This document shows, one piece after another, positions 6,132 through 12,614 of a DNA stretch of 16,844 bases (within the stretch, counting starts at the first letter, position 1; the number at the start of each line of letters is the position of its first letter). The notes below the pieces were generated by a model. That model saw only the letters and a program-made list of their open reading frames with translations, ran no database searches and was not told the origin of the DNA. This DNA is from an uncultured Clostridium sp. (GTDB taxonomy: Bacteria; Bacillota; Clostridia; UBA1212; UBA1255). The DNA lies in the NCBI GenBank assembly GCA_900555605.1, contig USLW01000011.1, forward strand, positions 1 through 16,844, given 5' to 3'. The position numbers and the translations under genes are program-made.

Positions 6132-7424
6132 TCAACAGTAACCAAACAGTCTCGGCAGGAACAGGCTCAAATCGGGCACATATGTAGTAATAATCAGAGT
6201 CGGCAGCCATGCAAACAAGATAAGTCTCATGGTATGCGGCAGCATTTCCTTTACTTCTGCACCTGAAATTTTACCGCCCAAGTAAAGAAGCGGTGCCGTC
6301 GGAGGGGTAATATTGCCCATGCCGAGGTTTACGCCGACTATCGCAGCAAATTGAATTGGGCTGACTCCAAGTTCAGTTACAATCGGGAGAAGTATCGGTG
6401 TAGCAAGAAGCACGCCGCTTGTATCATCCATCAGCATTCCCAAAAGAATCATAAACAGATTTATCATTATCATGATAACAGCCGGGCTATCAGATATAGA
6501 AGTCAGCATTTTCAAAAGCATTTGAGGAACATTGTTCATGGTATACAGTCTGCTGAGTATCATTACGGAAAAAAGCATCATCATTATAACGCCGGTAGTT
6601 TTACCTGCGCTGATAAGAGAATCTCTTAAATCGCCCATGGTCATCTCTCTATAATAAAGCATCGCAACAGGAATCGCATAGATGACCGACAGTGCCGCGG
6701 CTTCAGTGGTGGTCATGACGCCACCATATATAGCGCCCAAAATAACAAATGGCATGAGCAATGCGGGGATGGAGCTCTTCTTTTTCCCCTGCGTCGAAGC
6801 AACAGGCTTACTGTCGACAGACTTTACAATATTTTTGTTTTTTGCGGCGTAAAAAAGATTTACCGTACTAAACAAGATTACAAGAATGATACCCGGAATT
6901 ATGGTTGCAAGGAAGCAGGCTAAAACGGATTGCCCTCCTACCCAGCCATACAGTATCATAGACATGCTTGGCGGTATCAGCAGGCCCAAAACCGCACAGC
7001 TTGAAATGAGAGAACCTATAAATCCTTTTTCATATCCGTTTTCTTCAAGCCTCGGAGACATTATAGAGCCTATACATGCAATAGTAGCGCCGGCGCTTCC
7101 GGATATAGCACCGAATACTGCGCTGGATATGGCAGTAACAATGCCAAGCCCGCCTTTAATTTTGCCGAAGCCCAGTTTTTCAACAGAATCAATCAGTCTT
7201 CGGCCTATTCCGCCATGATCAATAACAGCCCCGGCAAGCACGAACAGTGGAATGGTAAGGAGCAGCACATTGTTTATTTGGCTTCCGCCATACGACAGCA
7301 GAAACATTGGATCGGAGCCCGAACAATATACTATTATTGCAGCTGCACCGAGAAAAGTCAAGGGGATAGATATACCAAGCACAAGGAAGACAATAACGGA
7401 AAGAAAGGCTATTGCCAGTATCAT
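6132..7424 (-). CDS. dctM: TRAP transporter large permease (DctM family)
   Basis: A 430-aa integral membrane protein, the usual length for DctM, with about a dozen hydrophobic segments. Family landmarks are visible: the GAISGSAGATIACIGSIMSP block near residues 105-124, GLLIPPSMSMILYG near 150, and a C-terminal NLGMGNITPPTAPLLYLGG stretch. It forms the sodium-driven transport channel of a tripartite ATP-independent periplasmic-type transporter. Its ATG overlaps the stop of the small permease by one base (TGATG), so the two are translationally coupled. The matching binding protein lies just upstream. TRAP systems usually import organic acids, sugar acids, keto acids or amino-acid relatives. Confidence 0.95.
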   Translation of the reverse strand: MILAIAFLSVIVFLVLGISIPLTFLGAAAIIVYCSGSDPMFLLSYGGSQINNVLLLTIPLFVLAGAVIDHGGIGRRLIDSVEKLGFGKIKGGLGIVTAISSAVFGAISGSAGATIACIGSIMSPRLEENGYEKGFIGSLISSCAVLGLLIPPSMSMILYGWVGGQSVLACFLATIIPGIILVILFSTVNLFYAAKNKNIVKSVDSKPVASTQGKKKSSIPALLMPFVILGAIYGGVMTTTEAAALSVIYAIPVAMLYYREMTMGDLRDSLISAGKTTGVIMMMLFSVMILSRLYTMNNVPQMLLKMLTSISDSPAVIMIMINLFMILLGMLMDDTSGVLLATPILLPIVTELGVSPIQFAAIVGVNLGMGNITPPTAPLLYLGGKISGAEVKEMLPHTMRLILFAWLPTLIITTYVPDLSLFLPRLFGYC

Positions 7425-7924
7425 CAGTTTTCACCGCCCTTCAATATAGCGACACTTCTTATCAGATGAATTAGAACATAAATACTCATCAATATAAACG
7501 AAATTATTATTGACAGTCTGGATAAGGCCAGAGGAAGCTTGTAAATAGGAGTGGTCGGCCAAAGCTCAAAGCTCCAGCTGACAAATTGAAACGCCCAAGC
7601 CGTTGCAACAATTGCGATAACCATACTTACTGCATACTTTACAACAGCCATTCGCTTTTTCGCTTTTTCACTCTTAAAAAGCAGAGAGGTCATATCTGCA
7701 TTAATATGCGAATCATCACGGTATGCAAGAGAACTTCCTGTAAAATAAAACCAAAACGCTGCAAATAACACAAGCTCCTCGGATCCACCAAAGTTGATAC
7801 CGAGTATATACCTCATTATTGCGGCTATAACAATTAAAGAAGTAATCAGCACACTTGTTATTATACAAATATATTCCTGTATCTTGAAGATGACATGATC
7901 GGCTCTTTTTAAGAAAGCAATCAT
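7424..7924 (-). CDS. dctQ: TRAP transporter small permease (DctQ family)
   Basis: A 166-aa membrane protein with four hydrophobic segments. The signature middle loop GGSEELVLFAAFWFYFTGSS is followed by AYRDDSHINADMTSLLF; the H-I-x-A-D type motif is typical of DctQ. It pairs with DctM in the membrane. The start chosen is ATG at 7924 with AAAGGG about 8 nt upstream; the in-frame GTG at 7933 abuts the ribosome site. It is preceded by a long hairpin (7948-7979) that separates it from the binding-protein gene and directly coupled to dctM by a one-base overlap. Confidence 0.93.
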   Translation of the reverse strand: MIAFLKRADHVIFKIQEYICIITSVLITSLIVIAAIMRYILGINFGGSEELVLFAAFWFYFTGSSLAYRDDSHINADMTSLLFKSEKAKKRMAVVKYAVSMVIAIVATAWAFQFVSWSFELWPTTPIYKLPLALSRLSIIISFILMSIYVLIHLIRSVAILKGGEN

Positions 7925-7947
7925 CGATTTCACCCTTTCTTATCGAG

Positions 7948-7979
7948 TCCATAAAAGGGCCAAGAGGCCCTTTTATGGA
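7948..7979 (-). terminator. Intercistronic hairpin between binding-protein and permease genes
   Basis: A perfect 14-bp stem, TCCATAAAAGGGCC (7948-7961) with GGCCCTTTTATGGA (7966-7979), and a 4-nt loop. On the minus strand no T tract follows (CTCGATAAG), so it is more likely an mRNA-stabilising or partial read-through element that keeps binding-protein mRNA more abundant than permease mRNA. Confidence 0.7.
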
Positions 7980-8000
7980 TATATATGCAAAACATTAATG

Positions 8001-9020
8001 TTACTTATACAGCTTCAGAAGCTCGTTGATAAAATCTTCACCATAGGTTTTGGCAAGCTGCGGCCAAACATTCGTGCGGACGGCTTCAGCGAACATTTCA
8101 ATTTCCTCGTCAGTGAAGCGGACAATCTTAATACCGTTGTCCTCCATCAGCTTCAGATATTTCTCGTCCTCTTCCTTTGCGTAGTTTACGCTGTTGGCGC
8201 ACTCCTGACGGCAAATATCCACGATGGTTTTCTGATCTTCGGGAGAAAGCTTTGCAAGTGTTTTTTCACTTATCATGATCTGTGTTACTTCCGGGCTCAT
8301 CTGATATACATAGTAGTAATCAATGATGTCACGATAGTTAAGATATGCACCTGCAGGAGTGGAGCCTGCAAGGCCCTCAACAACGCCGGTCTGAAGAGCC
8401 GCAAAGGTGTCGGAGGAAGCAATGCTTGTTGTATCGAAGCCCATATATTCGCAGGGGAGAATATAGCAGTCCATAGCGGCAGTGCGGATAACGGTATTCT
8501 TACTATCCAGAGTGTTAGGATTCGAGACTTCCTTTGTAGTACCTATACCGGCAATGCCTTCAACGAAAAATCCGCAGAACTCAATACCGTTTTTTGCCTG
8601 AATCTCTTTCATCATATTGTCAAGAGAGGAGCCTTCTGCAAATATTTCCCCAAGCTGATCATAGCTGCTCGAAAGGTAAGGGAAATAGCCGACAGCAGTT
8701 CTTGCGTCATAGGTCTCGGGAACAGATGAGTGCGCCATATCAATGCTGCCCATCATAAGCTCGTCATAAACCTGAGACCAGTCACCCAACTGGTTTGCGG
8801 GATAGATGTCTATGAGAACTCTTCCCTCGGTTTTCTCTTCTACAGCCTGCTTGATATTAAGAGCAACCTGATATGAGATATGATCCTTATTCTGCATAGT
8901 CGAATATCTGAGAGTAATGGGGTTGCTGTTGTCTTTCGCTGAATCTGTATCCTTACCGCACCCTGTAAGTGCAATCATGAGTACTACTAAGGATAATAAT
9001 AACAAATAAACTTTTTTCAT
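8001..9020 (-). CDS. dctP: TRAP transporter substrate-binding lipoprotein (DctP family)
   Basis: A 339-aa secreted binding protein. The signal peptide ends in the lipobox LTGC with Cys21, so the mature protein is lipid-anchored outside the membrane, as expected in a Gram-positive. The DctP/SBP_bac_7 fold is shown by ANQLGDWSQVYDELMMGSID (~75-95) and the core VIRTAAMD, then SSDTFAALQTGVVEGLAG (~180-220). The Arg in VIRT is the family's usual carboxylate-binding residue, so the ligand probably carries a carboxylate. The ribosome site AGGAGG is excellent. A weak internal promoter may lie at 9045-9073. It captures the substrate for DctQM; the exact ligand cannot be read from sequence. Confidence 0.95.
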   Translation of the reverse strand: MKKVYLLLLSLVVLMIALTGCGKDTDSAKDNSNPITLRYSTMQNKDHISYQVALNIKQAVEEKTEGRVLIDIYPANQLGDWSQVYDELMMGSIDMAHSSVPETYDARTAVGYFPYLSSSYDQLGEIFAEGSSLDNMMKEIQAKNGIEFCGFFVEGIAGIGTTKEVSNPNTLDSKNTVIRTAAMDCYILPCEYMGFDTTSIASSDTFAALQTGVVEGLAGSTPAGAYLNYRDIIDYYYVYQMSPEVTQIMISEKTLAKLSPEDQKTIVDICRQECANSVNYAKEEDEKYLKLMEDNGIKIVRFTDEEIEMFAEAVRTNVWPQLAKTYGEDFINELLKLYK

Positions 9021-9044
9021 TCTTTCCTCCTGTTTTTTTCATTA

Positions 9045-9073
9045 AAATTAAAAATGAGCTGGTCTGCTTTCAA
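9045..9073 (-). promoter_or_regulatory. Possible internal promoter before dctP
   Basis: On the minus strand, TTGAAA (9073-9068), a 17-bp spacer and TAATTT (9050-9045), about 25 nt before the dctP start. The 103-nt gap here also holds an AAG-rich repeat tract just after the racemase stop. Weak match. Confidence 0.35.
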
Positions 9074-9123
9074 AACGCTGTATTCTGCTGCATCCTCCTC
9101 CTTCTTCTTCTTCTTGCGTTTAC

Positions 9124-10311
9124 TTATTTATTGTAGCTGTGAATAACCTCCTCCTGCGGCTGACCTTCCCGAACGTAGATATGAGGGAATGAGTGGAAGC
9201 TCAAGCTGCACCAGAATTCAATTACGGATATTCCCAGTCGTTCACAGTATTCCGAAACGTCAATCCGGCGCTCTCCGTTTTGACCTAAAAGTGTCACCAC
9301 ATCTCCTATCTCAGCGTCCGGAACATTAGTGATATCCAATACAGTATGCTCAAGACAAACTGCGAGTATCTTGCATCTGACACCGTTAAGGAGAACCTCT
9401 CCGCCTGCGTTCCTCGTTGAAAATCCGTCGCAGCTTCCAAACGGTATAACGCCTATCACACAATCATTTTCCATGAGCATATTCAGGCATCTGCTCCCAG
9501 CCTTGAGAGTTTTCTTGCTTATAAGACGCGAATGTATTCCCTTCAGGCAATCCTTAAGTTTAAGTCCGCATGAATCCTTTTGAGGCTTGGCGTTTGCAAA
9601 CACTCCGGTTCCGATACAAACGGTGTTATACCATGCTTTCTCATACCTTTGCGTAGCATATGTACTTGCAAGCTGGTATCTGGGAATTTCGAATCCGGCC
9701 GCTTCTATGTCAGCTATTATCTTGTTGAAGCACGAGATCTGACCCTCGTTGTACTCATCCTTTTTCGGATTCTTGTCAGAATCTGTTGGGCCGATATGAC
9801 TGTACAGGCCTTCAATCTTGAACGAAGTTTCATTTCTGATGTACTCCAGCTCGGGAAGCACTTCTTCAGGCAGCAAGCCCAAACGTCCGAGGCCCGTATC
9901 ACACTTCACCCAAACCTTAAGGGCAACATCCTTTCCGAGCGCATCCGCGAAGGATTTTGCATCTCCGGGCTTTACAAAGGACGGCATCAAATCATATTTT
10001 ACGAGCAGATCCGCGGTCTCAGGGAAATTATGAGCGAAAAGCTGTATAGGCTTGTCTATTCCATGCTTTCGCATTTCAATTGCCTCATACATATTGCCGG
10101 TTGCAAATCCGTATATATCCAGCTCATTTATGGCCTTAACAATCGGAAGCATACCATGACCGTAGCCGTTACCCTTCGCCGCGACTATTATCTCAACCTT
10201 GTTACCCAATGCTTTTTTGTATTCGTTAATATTATTAAGAATCGCATCAATATCTATTTCCGCCCAGGTCGGTCTGGGCAGATTTTTATAATCAACCGAT
10301 GAATCAATCAA
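9124..10311 (-). CDS. Alanine-racemase-fold PLP enzyme, divergent (fold type III amino-acid racemase-like), TTG start
   Basis: A 395-aa cytoplasmic enzyme of alanine racemase length and layout: a TIM-barrel PLP domain, then a C-terminal beta domain (VLLNGVRCKILAV, then DITNVPDAEIGDVVTLLG). Lys46 in AAKGNGYGHG is the PLP lysine. KCDTGLGR (136-143) keeps the equivalents of Lys129 and Arg136 of the Geobacillus enzyme. However, the catalytic Tyr265 motif GYADG reads GSCDG (Ser293), and the RPG motif with the PLP-contacting Arg219 reads VCIG (Cys232). A classic two-base alanine racemase is therefore doubtful; it may act on another amino or hydroxy-amino acid or do a different PLP reaction. The TTG start at 10311 has AAAGGAG at 10326-10320. 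It lies 24 nt after dhaL-like and upstream of the TRAP genes in the same operon. Confidence 0.82.
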   Translation of the reverse strand: MIDSSVDYKNLPRPTWAEIDIDAILNNINEYKKALGNKVEIIVAAKGNGYGHGMLPIVKAINELDIYGFATGNMYEAIEMRKHGIDKPIQLFAHNFPETADLLVKYDLMPSFVKPGDAKSFADALGKDVALKVWVKCDTGLGRLGLLPEEVLPELEYIRNETSFKIEGLYSHIGPTDSDKNPKKDEYNEGQISCFNKIIADIEAAGFEIPRYQLASTYATQRYEKAWYNTVCIGTGVFANAKPQKDSCGLKLKDCLKGIHSRLISKKTLKAGSRCLNMLMENDCVIGVIPFGSCDGFSTRNAGGEVLLNGVRCKILAVCLEHTVLDITNVPDAEIGDVVTLLGQNGERRIDVSEYCERLGISVIEFWCSLSFHSFPHIYVREGQPQEEVIHSYNK

Positions 10312-10319
10312 AACGATAA

Positions 10320-10326
10320 CTCCTTT
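10320..10326 (-). promoter_or_regulatory. Ribosome binding site fixing the TTG start of the racemase-like gene
   Basis: AAAGGAG on the minus strand, 8 nt before TTG at 10311. There is no ATG close by in frame. Confidence 0.7.
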
Positions 10327-10335
10327 ATTAGCAAA

Positions 10336-10956
10336 TTAGAACTTCTCTGCTATTGCTTCAAATATTATACGTCCGGCTTCCGCGCCGCCGTCAATGTTGC
10401 CAAGAGTCTTCTCTCCAAAGTAGGCAGCACGTCCATGTTTTGCCACCATGTCTCTGGTGCTTTCTACTCCATTACGGGCAGCCTCTGCTGCATTTTTCAG
10501 TCTCTGCTCATCTGATACTGCGGCCTCATCGCAGAGAGCCTTCGCAGCAGGGACAACAGAGTCAAAAAATGTCTTCTCTCCCAGCCTTGAATCCAGCTTT
10601 CCCATAATAGCGTTCATGGATTTATGCATGATATTCCCGAAATCTGCAAGTGCAATTACTTCTGTTCCTTTTAGCTGTTTTGCGGCATCTATAAGCAACA
10701 TTGATATGATCGTACCCAAAGATGACGGTGCCGCTTCATTGAAGCTCTTTCCTGCAAGAAATAACAGTTTACCTATGTCTGCGGTATCGGCATTAGCGCA
10801 GCACATATCGGCAGCAGCTTTGAATCCGTTATCCATTGAGATACCGAGATCTCCATCTCCGATTTGCTGATCAATTGAAATCAGATGCATCCTGTTTTCA
10901 CTCATTTTTTTACTTATCGCATCAAATCCAATAGTCAGCACCTTTGCATCAATCAT
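10336..10956 (-). CDS. DhaL-like nucleotide-binding kinase subunit
   Basis: A 206-aa protein of the DAK2/DhaL family, the subunit that carries ADP/ATP and magnesium and phosphorylates the substrate held by DhaK. QIGDGDLGISMDNGF (31-45) with Asp29, Asp34 and Asp36 matches the three metal-binding Asp of E. coli DhaL (D30, D35, D37). The C-terminal GRAAYFGEKTLGNIDGGAEA corresponds to the family's GRaSYLGeRs-G-DPGA block, with GG replacing PG. The start chosen is ATG at 10956 with AAAGGAGG 9 nt upstream; a GTG at 10965 directly touches the ribosome site. It lies 15 nt after the dhaK-like stop, so the pair is tightly coupled. No DhaM phosphotransferase subunit is in the window, so the phosphate donor (ATP or a PTS protein encoded elsewhere) is open. 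Confidence 0.9.
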   Translation of the reverse strand: MIDAKVLTIGFDAISKKMSENRMHLISIDQQIGDGDLGISMDNGFKAAADMCCANADTADIGKLLFLAGKSFNEAAPSSLGTIISMLLIDAAKQLKGTEVIALADFGNIMHKSMNAIMGKLDSRLGEKTFFDSVVPAAKALCDEAAVSDEQRLKNAAEAARNGVESTRDMVAKHGRAAYFGEKTLGNIDGGAEAGRIIFEAIAEKF

Positions 10957-10971
10957 TTGGAACACCCTCCT

Positions 10972-11973
10972 TTACTTATTTACATTCGTATAGAATGGCG
11001 TAATGGCTTCATCCGCCAACAGACCTTCAAGCTCTTCATCCAACTTAAAAATGCTTATAGACATGCCGGCCATCTCCATGGATGTCGAATATTCTCCCAC
11101 ATGCGGCATTACTATGCTGACACCAATATTACTGAGCTTCTTTTGCACTGCCCTATAAACTATATATAGTTCCTCCAGTGATGTTGCGCCTAAACCGTTT
11201 ATCATAACGGAAACCCGATCACGCTCTGCTAACGGCATATCATCAAGTAGCTTTTTCATAAGCATATCAACGAGCTCGTCTGCGGGCATCCTGTCAGATA
11301 ACATGATTCCGGGTTCTCCATGTATACCCATACCGATTTCAATTTTCCCGTCCGGGATTGAAAAACCGGGTTTGCCGACTTCGGGTATAATGCAGGGAGT
11401 CAGGGCAACGCCCATGCTTCTGATGTTATCATTGGCTTTATTGGCTACACGTTCAACATCCTCCAATGAGTACATTCTGTCTGCCGCTGCGCCGGCAACC
11501 TTAAACGCAAATACCATGCCGGCAACTCCTCTTCGTAAGTTCTTGTTTTTAGAGGAGGCCACGTCATCCGTAACACGCACTGCCGCTGTATTTATGCCGT
11601 CAAATTCAACTTCTTCCCTGGCCATTGTAAAATTCATATGGTCCCCACCATAATTTCCGTACAGGCACAGCACACCGCTGCCTTTGTCACAGGCTCTTAT
11701 AGTGTCCGCCATCTTAGATGCCGAAGGTGATGCAAACACATTTCCGACAGTGCAGCCGTCAAGCATACCTTTGCCGACATACCCTAGGAACGTCGGAAGA
11801 TGTCCGCTTCCGCCGGCAGTAACTATCCCGACCTTGTTCGGTTTGCATGGGTAGTTTGATACTATAACTCTGTTATCTTTATCCATGCTCAAAAGCTTCT
11901 GATTGCTTGCAAGAAGAATTCCTTCCAGCGTTTCAGGAACAAAGTCCTCCGGAACATTCAATATCTTGTTCAT
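10972..11973 (-). CDS. DhaK-like substrate-binding kinase subunit (dihydroxyacetone kinase family)
   Basis: A 333-aa protein of the DhaK family, which binds a short ketose or aldose covalently through a His and presents it to DhaL. GGSGHLPTFLGYVGKGMLDG (54-73) contains His58, NYGGDHMNF contains Asp111, and GMGIHGEPG contains His218; these correspond to His56, Asp109 and His218 of E. coli DhaK. Two family residues differ: GSGHEP reads GSGHLP, and the Lys104 position of the KNYTGD motif is Gly106. This suggests a substrate other than dihydroxyacetone, such as a tetrulose or hydroxy-keto acid, though that is inference. It is the first gene of the operon; AGAGGGG lies about 11 nt before ATG 11973 and the promoter is at 12049-12076. 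Confidence 0.9.
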   Translation of the reverse strand: MNKILNVPEDFVPETLEGILLASNQKLLSMDKDNRVIVSNYPCKPNKVGIVTAGGSGHLPTFLGYVGKGMLDGCTVGNVFASPSASKMADTIRACDKGSGVLCLYGNYGGDHMNFTMAREEVEFDGINTAAVRVTDDVASSKNKNLRRGVAGMVFAFKVAGAAADRMYSLEDVERVANKANDNIRSMGVALTPCIIPEVGKPGFSIPDGKIEIGMGIHGEPGIMLSDRMPADELVDMLMKKLLDDMPLAERDRVSVMINGLGATSLEELYIVYRAVQKKLSNIGVSIVMPHVGEYSTSMEMAGMSISIFKLDEELEGLLADEAITPFYTNVNK

Positions 11974-12020
11974 TTTATGCTGATCCCCTCTTTTCTTTAA
12001 ATAGAGTAAAAAATTTTATT

Positions 12021-12042
12021 AAAGTTGGAATTCCCTTTAATT
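12021..12042 (-). promoter_or_regulatory. Candidate operator at the operon transcription start
   Basis: Minus strand TTAAAGGGAATTCCAACTTT: an 8-bp palindrome, GGAATTCC (12027-12034), flanked by TTAAAG and CTTTAA arms offset by two bases, at about +1 to +20. Binding protein unknown. Confidence 0.3.
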
Positions 12043-12048
12043 AATTTA

Positions 12049-12076
12049 ATATTATTCTGTACATAGTTTTTGTCAA
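12049..12076 (-). promoter_or_regulatory. Sigma-A promoter of the kinase/racemase/TRAP operon
   Basis: On the minus strand, TTGACA (12076-12071), a 16-bp spacer and TAATAT (12054-12049). The start is near 12042, with a leader of about 70 nt. It appears to drive seven co-directional genes down to the terminator at 5118-5160. Confidence 0.78.
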
Positions 12077-12295
12077 TAAAATCGGAAAAACACACAAAGA
12101 ATTTTGAAGTTTGAGTAAAAAATGAGCGAAAATCACCTACATTCAGAGGACTGGCGTAGTAGTTCAACGAAGCTGTGCCGTCAATAGAGGCGTCGTCCAG
12201 AACCACCTCCATGATGAAGTAATGTAAAAGTATGATGTGACAATCGCGGCCAATGGATACCTACTGCAACACACCGTGGATGCCCCATTATTCAC
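12077..12295. other. Gene-free stretch, possible mobile-element remnant
   Basis: A minus-strand frame starting at 12212 (MEVVLDDASIDGTASLNYYA) is open but has no ribosome site and runs through the operon promoter, so I do not call it a gene. AAAATGAGCGAAAATCA (12119-12135) recurs exactly at 4193-4209 in the recombinase scar region, suggesting shared mobile-element debris. Confidence 0.35.
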
Positions 12296-12503
12296 AAGAA
12301 CCACTGTTTTCAAAAAGTGAAAACAGTGGTTCTTTCAGCGTGTCAAAAAAGTCTGTGACTTTTTTGCACGCTTCAAAAAACGCCACATTTTTTGTGAAAA
12401 CAAGTTTTCACGAAAAATCTCGCTGCGCTCGTCAAAAAGCCTGATAAATCAGGCGTTTTTGATGGCTATTAATCTAATTGCGAGTGGGGCCTTTGCCCCC
12501 TCG
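12296..12503. repeat. Cluster of five consecutive long hairpins
   Basis: Inverted repeats follow each other with hardly any spacing. 12296-12334 is a 16-bp perfect stem. 12337-12372 is about 16 bp with one bulge. 12387-12418 has arms of about 15 bp with a wobble. 12432-12462 is 13 bp with one bulge and has T runs suitable for termination on both strands. 12481-12503 has stems CGAG/CTCG and GGGG/CCCC. No coding sequence is seen. They could be stacked terminators between the divergent units or a structured RNA. Confidence 0.65.
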
Positions 12504-12614
12504 TGCTCCCCTGCTGCTCTATTACTTTTCATTTGCAGCATAGTTTTTCGACAGTCTGTAACTTTTTATTTAAGTCTTTAAGTAATATTTTATACATAAT
12601 TAGGGAGGAATAAA

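Noticed and set aside
7998..8729. 243-aa plus-strand open frame
   Set aside because: Antisense to the TRAP binding-protein gene, which has lipobox, motifs and ribosome site.
9090..9126. Possible tiny gene after the AAG-rich tract (GGAGGAGGATG on the minus strand)
   Set aside because: The frame stops after seven codons; the Shine-Dalgarno-like sequence is part of a simple AAG/GAG repeat.
9580..10302. 240-aa plus-strand open frame
   Set aside because: Antisense to the racemase-like gene; no domain and no ribosome site.
11997..12212. 71-aa minus-strand frame (MEVVLDDASIDGTASLNYYA)
   Set aside because: No ribosome site, and it runs through the -35/-10 of the kinase operon. At most a remnant of a mobile gene.
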